This document shows positions 1 to 5,972 of a DNA stretch of 15,566 bases, in pieces (position 1 is the stretch's first letter; the number at the start of each line of letters is the position of its first letter). The stretch lies in NCBI GenBank assembly GCA_017889745.1, contig JAGGAG010000046.1, positions 1-15,566 of the forward strand, read 5' to 3'. Source of the DNA: Gemmatimonadota bacterium (GTDB taxonomy: Bacteria; Gemmatimonadota; Gemmatimonadetes; Gemmatimonadales; GWC2-71-9). The notes beneath the pieces were generated by a model. It worked only from the letters and a program-made list of their open reading frames with translations, was not told the DNA's origin and made no database searches. A program made the translations under genes and the position numbers.

Positions 1-831
1 GGCCAGCCCATGGCACGGAACCTGGTCCTGGCCGGGTTCGACGTGCGCACCTGGAATCGGTCCGGGGGTTCGGTGGAGGGCGCGACCAGTTGCCGCACGA
101 TCGCGGAGGCAGTGCATCCCGCGACCGTCGTGATCACCATGCTCGCAGAGGACGCCGCGGTGCGAGCGGTGACCTTCGGCGAGGGGAAGCTTGCCGCGAG
201 TCTGGCGACTGGGGGCTTTCACGTCGGGATGAGCACCATCTCGGCGGCGCTCGCGGCGGAACTGGCCGCGATGCACGCCGAGGGGGGACAGCGATTCGTG
301 AACGCCCCGGTGTTCGGCCGCCCCGAGATGGCGTCGGCCGGGAAGCTGTTCATCGTGCCGGGCGGCAGCAGCGCCGACATCACGGAACTCGGGCCCCTGT
401 TCGCGGCAGTCGGCCAGGGCACGTTCCCGATGCCCGGTGCGGCGGAGTCGGCGATCGCCAAGCTCTGTGGAAACTTCATGCTCGCGGCGCTGCTCGAGTC
501 CCTGGGTGAGGCGCTGACCCTCGGTGAAAAGGGCGGCGTGGCACCGGAGCAGCTGCTCGGCATGCTCACCGGAACGCTCTTCGGGCTGCCGGTGGTGCAC
601 GGCTACGGCGGCATGATCGTGCGGCAGCAGTTCTCGCCGCCCGGCTTTGCCATGCCGCTTGGCCTCAAGGACATGCGCCTCGTGCTCGAGGCGGGTGATA
701 GCCTGCAGGTGCCGCTCCCGCTGGCGGACCTGCTGCGGAGCCGGTTCCTGGAGGCGATGGCGCGGGGCAAGGGCAACCTCGACTGGTCGGGCATGACCAC
801 CGTGATACGCGAGGCCGCTGGCCTCAGGTAA
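1..831 (+). CDS. NAD(P)-dependent oxidoreductase, 3-hydroxyisobutyrate dehydrogenase family (5' partial)
   Basis: The reading frame is open from base 1. The codons before the ATG at 10 read GQP, so the visible GQPMARNLVLAGFDV matches the end of the family's GxMGxPMAxNLxxAGxxV Rossmann motif. The true start lies upstream and the ATG at 10 is internal. About 276 residues are visible of a usual 290-300. Seen: an acidic/Asn NAD-binding strand end (WNRS), a substrate-loop motif APVFGRP...AGKLF (codons from about 304), and the catalytic Lys of AIAKLCGN (codon 460-462), with the Asn four residues later. The family oxidises beta-hydroxyacids or reduces related carbonyls (3-hydroxyisobutyrate, tartronate semialdehyde, some imines). 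The FGRP loop in place of the usual SGG means the substrate cannot be named. The stop TAA at 829-831 is 19 bases before the S9 peptidase, so co-transcription is likely. Confidence 0.9.
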   Translation, partial: GQPMARNLVLAGFDVRTWNRSGGSVEGATSCRTIAEAVHPATVVITMLAEDAAVRAVTFGEGKLAASLATGGFHVGMSTISAALAAELAAMHAEGGQRFVNAPVFGRPEMASAGKLFIVPGGSSADITELGPLFAAVGQGTFPMPGAAESAIAKLCGNFMLAALLESLGEALTLGEKGGVAPEQLLGMLTGTLFGLPVVHGYGGMIVRQQFSPPGFAMPLGLKDMRLVLEAGDSLQVPLPLADLLRSRFLEAMARGKGNLDWSGMTTVIREAAGLR

Positions 832-850
832 TGGAAGGGGGAAGCGTCGC

Positions 851-2977
851 ATGCTCTCAGAACGGGGTTGGTGCCGTCGTTTCCCGCTGGCTCTTTCCCT
901 CCTGCTATTCGGCACGGTGCCGCTGCACGCCCAGTCGGCGCCGCTGGCCGCGAAAAAGCCTCACGTCACCGAGATACACGGTTACCGGCGGGTGGACGAT
1001 TACTTCTGGCTGAGGGACAAGGACAGCTCCGAGGTGCTGTCGTATCTCGCCGCCGAAGAGGCGTATGCCAATGCCATGGAACAGGGCGAGGCGGGGCTCC
1101 GCGACACCCTGTATGCGGAGATGCTTGGCCGCATCAAGGAAACCGACCAGAACGTCCCCTACCCGCGCGGCGGCTACTTCTACTACTCCAGGACCGAGGA
1201 AGGCAAGCAGTATCCGATCTACGCCCGGCGCCGCGGCAGCATGACGGCGCCGGAGCAGGTGACCCTCGACCTCAACGCCATGGCGGGTGAGCGCCCGTTC
1301 ATTTCGGTCGGTGCCTACGAGCCGGCGGATGGCGGCCGCAAGCTCGCGTATACCGTCGATACCACCGGCTTCAGGCAGTACGCCCTGTTCGTGAAGGACC
1401 TGACCAGCGGGGTGATCAGCGGACCGCTCGCGAGCCGGGTCACGTCGGTAACGTGGGCCACCGACGGGAAGACGCTGTTCTATACCCAGGAAGACTCGGT
1501 GACAAAGCGGTCGCACCGATTCTTCCGCCATGAACTCGGCAGCGGGAAGCACGAACTGCTCTATGAGGAAACCGATGAGCTGTACGGCATCTACACCTAC
1601 CGCACCCGCAGCAGCGGATACGTCCTGCTGCTGATCGGGAGCGCCACCACGAGCGAGGTGCGCTACCTGCCCGCCAACCGGCCGTCCGACACGCTGCGGG
1701 TCGTGGCGCCGCGGATCGACGAGCAGGAGTACTACGTCGAGCATGTGGGCAGCCGGTTCTACATCCGTACGAACGACACCGGCCGTACCTTCCGCCTGGT
1801 CACGGCGCCCGTCCGCGATCCCGGGCGTTCCAACTGGACCGAGGTCATCCCGAATCGACCGGACGTCATGCTCGAGGACGTGGACGGCTTCTCGGACCAC
1901 CTCGTCACCACCGAGCGCGAGGAGGGCCTGGTTCACTTCCGGGTACGCAACCTCGAGGCCGGTGATCCGCGTGACGTGAGCTTTCCGGAGCCGACCTACG
2001 CGGTATATGCCTCGGACAACTACCAGTTTGCGACCCCCGAATTCCGGTTCGTCTATACATCGCTCATCACGCCGACCTCGGTGTACGACTACAACGTGAA
2101 GACCGGCGCGCGCACCCTGCTCAAGCAGCAGCCGGTGCTGGGCGGGTACGATCCGGGCAACTACGCGTCGGAGCGTATCTGGGCCGCGGCCGGAGACGGC
2201 GCCAGGATCCCGATTTCACTGGTGTACCGGAAGGAACTGGTCCGCAACGGCCAGCGCCCGATGCTGCTCGGCGGTTACGGATCGTACGGGATTCCGAACG
2301 ACGTCTTCTTCTCGTCGAACAACGTCAGCCTGCTCGACCGGGGCCTGGTCATAGCGACGGCGCACGTGCGCGGTGGCGGGGAAATGGGCAAGCCCTGGCA
2401 CGACGGCGGCCGGATGATGACCAAGCGCAACACTTTCGACGACTTCATCGCGGCGTCAGAGTACCTCATCGCGCAGGGCTATACGTCGCCTGACCGGCTG
2501 GTCATCACGGGCGGAAGCGCGGGTGGCCTGCTCATGGGAGCGGTCACCAACATGCGGCCCGATCTCTATCGCGCCGTGGTGACGTACGTGCCGTTCGTGG
2601 ACGTAATGAACACGATGCTCGACGCGAGCCTGCCGCTCACGGTGGGCGAGTACCTGGAGTGGGGCAATCCAAACGAGAAAGCGGCCTACGACTACATGGT
2701 GAGCTACTCACCGTATGACAACATCTCGGCGCAGGCATATCCCGCGATCCTGGTGCGCAGCTCACTGAACGACAGCCAGGTGATGTACTGGGAGCCGGCG
2801 AAGTACGTGGCGAAGCTCCGGTCGCTGAAGACTGATTCCAACCCGCTGCTCTTCAAGATCAAGCTCCAGCCGGGCGGGCACGGCGGCGCGTCCGGGCGGT
2901 ACGACCGCCTGCGCGACGTGGCGTTCGACTATGCCTTCATCCTGTCGCAGCTGCCGCCGCCACCCGCCATGCCGTAG
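851..2977 (+). CDS. Secreted S9A-family serine oligopeptidase (oligopeptidase B-like)
   Basis: 708 residues. The start ATG is preceded by a GGAAGGGGG purine tract at about 833-841. A Sec signal peptide is visible: basic residues about 5-10, a hydrophobic core (about 11-24), and cleavage near LHA|QS at residue 27. The mature N-terminus carries the family motif HGYRRVDDYFWLRD (from about residue 44). A seven-blade beta-propeller spans roughly 75-420 and the alpha/beta-hydrolase domain follows. The catalytic triad is visible: Ser556 in GGSAGG, Asp641 in LNDSQVMYWEPAKY and His677 in PGGHGG. The YWEPAKxxAKLR segment is typical of oligopeptidase B, which cleaves short peptides after basic residues; the propeller excludes folded proteins. 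Export suggests a periplasmic or extracellular role in peptide scavenging. Substrate specificity is inferred from the family. All key residues are intact. Confidence 0.95.
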   Translation: MLSERGWCRRFPLALSLLLFGTVPLHAQSAPLAAKKPHVTEIHGYRRVDDYFWLRDKDSSEVLSYLAAEEAYANAMEQGEAGLRDTLYAEMLGRIKETDQNVPYPRGGYFYYSRTEEGKQYPIYARRRGSMTAPEQVTLDLNAMAGERPFISVGAYEPADGGRKLAYTVDTTGFRQYALFVKDLTSGVISGPLASRVTSVTWATDGKTLFYTQEDSVTKRSHRFFRHELGSGKHELLYEETDELYGIYTYRTRSSGYVLLLIGSATTSEVRYLPANRPSDTLRVVAPRIDEQEYYVEHVGSRFYIRTNDTGRTFRLVTAPVRDPGRSNWTEVIPNRPDVMLEDVDGFSDHLVTTEREEGLVHFRVRNLEAGDPRDVSFPEPTYAVYASDNYQFATPEFRFVYTSLITPTSVYDYNVKTGARTLLKQQPVLGGYDPGNYASERIWAAAGDGARIPISLVYRKELVRNGQRPMLLGGYGSYGIPNDVFFSSNNVSLLDRGLVIATAHVRGGGEMGKPWHDGGRMMTKRNTFDDFIAASEYLIAQGYTSPDRLVITGGSAGGLLMGAVTNMRPDLYRAVVTYVPFVDVMNTMLDASLPLTVGEYLEWGNPNEKAAYDYMVSYSPYDNISAQAYPAILVRSSLNDSQVMYWEPAKYVAKLRSLKTDSNPLLFKIKLQPGGHGGASGRYDRLRDVAFDYAFILSQLPPPPAMP

Positions 2978-3018
2978 GCTCCACCTGGCTCGCCCCGGGG
3001 GGTCGTGCGGGAACGCTC

Positions 3019-3118
3019 GAGCGGGGTGCCCCTCCTCGAAGGTCCTCGGGGCCGGGCACATGGACGTCACGCTCCGGTCCACCCGGCAGCCAAGCCTTTT
3101 CGGAGGGGCACCCCGCTC
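3019..3118. repeat. Long imperfect hairpin with perfect 17-bp inverted-repeat arms between convergent genes
   Basis: The left arm GAGCGGGGTGCCCCTCC (3019-3035) and the right arm GGAGGGGCACCCCGCTC (3102-3118) are exact reverse complements. Inside lie further complementary steps: GAAGG (3038-3042) with CCTTT (3095-3099, one G-U pair), GCCGGG (3051-3056) with CCCGGC (3082-3087), and TGGAC (3061-3065) with GTCCA (3077-3081), leaving an 11-base apical loop. It starts 42 bases after the S9 peptidase stop and ends 7 bases short of the HAD phosphatase stop, so it could end transcription from both sides. No U-tract follows on either strand, so it is not a canonical intrinsic terminator. A structured RNA or a small palindromic repeat element is the alternative. 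Confidence 0.7.
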
Positions 3119-3125
3119 ATCGGGC

Positions 3126-3773
3126 TCAGGAGCTGAGCAGGCGCAGAATCTCCCCCGGCGTTTCGATCCAGTGGTCGGGCTTCGACGCTTCGAGGTCGGC
3201 CCGGCCAAATGGCCCCCAGAGCACCGCCGCCGTCGCTACGCCCGCCGCGCGTCCCGAGTGCATGTCGTGGACGCTGTCACCGAAGAACACCGCCCGCTCC
3301 GGCCCGGCGCCCAGCAGCGCGAGCGCCTTGTGCACTGGCTCCGGATGTGGCTTGGGGTTCACCACGTCGTCGACGCAGACCAGTTCCTCGAGATACGGGG
3401 TGAGGCCGGTGAGGTCGAGGCCCCGCAGCGCGCCCTGCCGGTTTTTGCTGGTGACGAGCGCCGTGCGGTATCCGGCGTCGCGTACCGCCTCCAGCATCGC
3501 CGCGATCCCGTCGTACACCGTCACCATCGCGTCGTGGTTGGCCAGGTTGTACTCGCGATAGGTCGCGACCAGTTCCTCGAGCATCCCGCTGCCGTCGTCC
3601 CACTCGGCGAACTGGGCCCGGAGAGGCGTGCCCACGCCGCGGAGCCAGTCATCGTCGCTCCGCGCGGGAATGCCGTGCACCCGCAGGGTGTGGTGATAGC
3701 TGTCCAGGATCAGTTGCACCGAGTTGATCAGGGTTCCGTCGAGATCGAAGAGCAGGGTGTCATAGCGTGTCAT
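3126..3773 (-). CDS. HAD-superfamily phosphatase (subfamily IA, phosphoglycolate phosphatase/PpaX-like)
   Basis: 215 residues from the ATG at 3773, which sits directly before the conserved first strand. The open frame continues upstream to 3917, but that part is low-complexity shadow of the next gene. All four HAD motifs are visible: I, DLDGT with nucleophile Asp10 and Asp12; II, Thr108/Ser109 in VTSKNR; III, Lys141 in NPKPHPEP; IV, GDSVHD with Asp166 and Asp170. The helical cap between motifs I and II marks subfamily IA. Such enzymes hydrolyse small phosphomonoesters (phosphoglycolate, pyrophosphate, nucleotides or sugar phosphates) with Mg2+ in the cytosol; the substrate cannot be told from sequence. 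Its first 14 bases overlap the end of the helicase gene, making it the last gene of a four-gene operon. Whether it works with the methylase/helicase or is a passenger is open. Confidence 0.92.
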   Translation of the reverse strand: MTRYDTLLFDLDGTLINSVQLILDSYHHTLRVHGIPARSDDDWLRGVGTPLRAQFAEWDDGSGMLEELVATYREYNLANHDAMVTVYDGIAAMLEAVRDAGYRTALVTSKNRQGALRGLDLTGLTPYLEELVCVDDVVNPKPHPEPVHKALALLGAGPERAVFFGDSVHDMHSGRAAGVATAAVLWGPFGRADLEASKPDHWIETPGEILRLLSS

Positions 3774-5277
3774 GGGCGCCAAACGTATCGCGTCGCCCGG
3801 GGAACGGTAGGTCACCATCCCGGATGACGATGAGGCCGCTGAGGCGGGCCCCGAGGAGCCCGCTGCCACTGGCGGGCGCCGGGAGGTGCGGGAGCCGCCG
3901 GACAAGTGCGGCATCATCCATAGCGGCGAGGTGCTGGATCAGGATGCGTTCGCCGGCGGTGTGACCGCCGCCGGCGAACCGGATGGCCCGCTCGACGAGC
4001 GTGAGGGTGTCGCGGTCGCGCGCCCTGCTGGCGGGGCGCACCATGGCATAGAGCCGCTGGAGCAGCGTCCGTGCGGAAGCGTCGCCGCGGCGCCACCAGG
4101 CGGCAGCCTCATGCTGCCGGAGGAGGTCGCGTACCGCGGCAGCGAGCCGGCCGACTGCCGCGCGGCGCTCGGCACGAGTGACACACTGTGCAGCGTCCTC
4201 CTGCAGCGCCGCCCACCGGAGCATGGGCACCGCCTCGGCCTCATTGGACCAGTTCGCGCCCGCGCCGCTCCAGAGCAGCGACCGGCCCACGACAGCGCCG
4301 GCAGCGCCATCTCCCGCCAACTCGACGATCTCGATGCCGGCGAGCAGCCCCGGCCCCGGCCCGGCAACTACAGCAACGCCGGTGATGCTCTGGCCCATGC
4401 CGAGGTCGCGTGCAAGCGCCTCGCGCCAGTGCCAGACGCTCTCCTCGCCCCCACCCACGCCCACGCGCGCCGGCAACGCACGCTTGCGGTTGAGGATGGC
4501 GCCCAACTGCAGCCGTTGCTCGAGTGCTGACGAGAGGGGAATGACCTGGCTCGTGCTCAGGTGTGCCCGGGCCCCGCGACGGCTCCGCCCCTCGCGCTGT
4601 TCGATGCGGGCCGGCGTCCAGGGCAGGTCGTAGTGGACCACGCGGCGCAACCGCGAGAGATCGAGTCCCTCCGCGGCGACATCGGTGGTGATCAGGTGAC
4701 GTGGCGCAAGCGGACTGACAGGCGCGTCGCTGCGGAACCAGTCGAGCACCGTGCCGCGCGGGGCGCGCAACGGACCAATGCCCGCGGGCGCGCCACTGCA
4801 CCAGGCAGGACGCATGTGAGAGAGACGGTCGCGCAGATATCGGACGGTGGCACGGCGGGTGGTGAAGACAAGCGAGGGAACGTCATCGGACAGCAGCGCA
4901 CGCAGCGCGGCGGCGCGCGCATCATCGTGGCGGCATGCAATGGTTGCCTCGCGCCGGATGTCCGCGAGGCCGGGAAGGTCGGCAACAGAAAGGACGCATT
5001 TCCCGGGATGCGCCACCATTTCCCACAACACCAGTTGAGCCTCATCGGCGCCGGCGAACCGCCGGATGTCGCTCCGGGTCACTGCGCGCCCGGCCCGTGT
5101 CGCGTCCTTCGCGTGCAGCAGCAGGCGCTCGTAGGCGGCTGTCGTTTCCGCGAGTGCGGCCGGGCTCGACGAGGCCGCGCGCCAGAACACCCGTCGGAGC
5201 AGTGCCGCCGCCGGTCCGTCGGTCGACAACTCGAGGGCATCGATGAGGCGAAGGAGCCTGTCGTCGCGCTCGCTCAC
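3760..5277 (-). CDS. SF2 helicase, C-terminal half (RecA2 domain plus C-terminal extension)
   Basis: 505 residues beginning at a GTG (5275-5277) that overlaps the TGA of the preceding gene as GTGA. No convincing Shine-Dalgarno sequence precedes it, so expression probably depends on translational coupling. It carries only the second helicase domain: a FTTRRATVRYL strand (about residue 135), motif V TTDVAAEGLDL (Asp199, Glu203, Gly204) and motif VI QREGR (227-231). It lacks Walker A and DEAH boxes, which are in the upstream gene. The region after about residue 280 includes a GLLAGIEIVEL segment and a helical tail; I cannot assign it to a named domain and see no PD-(D/E)XK or HNH nuclease motif. 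Together the two products (about 737 residues) would make one complete SNF2/DEAD-like translocase. It presumably moves DNA for the methylase encoded upstream; that link is inferred from the operon. Confidence 0.87.
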   Translation of the reverse strand: MSERDDRLLRLIDALELSTDGPAAALLRRVFWRAASSSPAALAETTAAYERLLLHAKDATRAGRAVTRSDIRRFAGADEAQLVLWEMVAHPGKCVLSVADLPGLADIRREATIACRHDDARAAALRALLSDDVPSLVFTTRRATVRYLRDRLSHMRPAWCSGAPAGIGPLRAPRGTVLDWFRSDAPVSPLAPRHLITTDVAAEGLDLSRLRRVVHYDLPWTPARIEQREGRSRRGARAHLSTSQVIPLSSALEQRLQLGAILNRKRALPARVGVGGGEESVWHWREALARDLGMGQSITGVAVVAGPGPGLLAGIEIVELAGDGAAGAVVGRSLLWSGAGANWSNEAEAVPMLRWAALQEDAAQCVTRAERRAAVGRLAAAVRDLLRQHEAAAWWRRGDASARTLLQRLYAMVRPASRARDRDTLTLVERAIRFAGGGHTAGERILIQHLAAMDDAALVRRLPHLPAPASGSGLLGARLSGLIVIRDGDLPFPGRRDTFGAHDTL

Positions 5278-5972
5278 GAGATCACCACGTCGCTCAGCGC
5301 TGGATGGCCCAGCCCACTCGCGAGCAGCACGGACAGCGAACCGATTCCGCTCGTGGCCAGGGCGTCGTCACGCACGGTGAGTCGCAACTGGGCGGCGAGG
5401 TCGTCCAGCCGATTCACCACGGGAGTGGCCGAAAGCAGCAGCGCACGCCGGCCGACGAGCCACGGGGCCACCGCGGCATAGCGGAGCGTGAGCGGGTTCC
5501 TGAAGTGGTGGCTCTCGTCGATGATTACCATGCCGCGGCTGGCGGGCAGCGAACCGCGGCTCGCCCTGGCATGCGAGAGGATATCCACCTGGACGCCGGC
5601 TGCGCCTGCCGTGCGGAGCCAGTGGGCGCGGAGGGGCGGCGGCACGAGCACGGACGTGAGACCGTCATCGTTGAGGTGCCGGGCCACCGCGAGAGCCACC
5701 CAGGTCTTTCCGCTGCCTACCGGCAATGCCAGCAGCGCGCCGCCGTGGCGTTCGAGCGCGTGGATGGCGCGACGGAACGGGGCGTGTTGCGATGGCTGGA
5801 GCCACGCCGGCGAGTCGATGTCCGCCTGGGTGGGAAGGAGGCTCGCCGCGATGGCGCGCGCTACGGAGGCGACCGGCGACGCGGCTCCCGCCCTCAGTGC
5901 CGTGGCGCCGGGGTCGCCCGCCTGCTCGAGTGCTTCAGCAACTATGAGCGGCGACGATGCCGGCGAGCGCAT
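5274..5972 (-). CDS. SF2 helicase, N-terminal half (RecA1 domain: Walker A and DESH)
   Basis: 232 residues from the ATG at 5972. I chose this start because GAGGA lies 5 bases upstream. A longer frame to 6248 exists but only shadows the methylase gene. Motifs: a QxxA-like region (PSQHAPFRRAI) before Walker A, PVGSGKT (84-90, Lys89), Walker B DESH (152-155) and motif III SAT (181-183). It ends about 50 residues after SAT, just where RecA2 should begin. The missing motifs V and VI are in the next gene, joined by a GTGA overlap. It overlaps the end of the methylase gene by 38 bases. A protein of this kind binds and hydrolyses ATP only when paired with a RecA2 domain, so a two-subunit helicase is the simplest reading. 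A recent frameshift, or a sequencing error at the junction, is the alternative. Confidence 0.87.
   Translation of the reverse strand: MRSPASSPLIVAEALEQAGDPGATALRAGAASPVASVARAIAASLLPTQADIDSPAWLQPSQHAPFRRAIHALERHGGALLALPVGSGKTWVALAVARHLNDDGLTSVLVPPPLRAHWLRTAGAAGVQVDILSHARASRGSLPASRGMVIIDESHHFRNPLTLRYAAVAPWLVGRRALLLSATPVVNRLDDLAAQLRLTVRDDALATSGIGSLSVLLASGLGHPALSDVVIS

Noticed and set aside
905..1936. 343-residue open frame antisense to the S9 peptidase
   Set aside because: High GC keeps antisense frames open; the composition is His/Arg/Gly/Val-rich without motifs, and the opposite strand holds a full peptidase with an intact triad.
2931..3827. 298-residue plus-strand frame across the hairpin and the HAD gene
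   Set aside because: It is antisense to the HAD gene with its four catalytic motifs, and it has no ribosome site or recognisable domain.
4561..5481. 306-residue plus-strand frame antisense to both helicase genes
   Set aside because: Shadow of the helicase reading frames; no motifs, and the real genes carry conserved helicase motifs.
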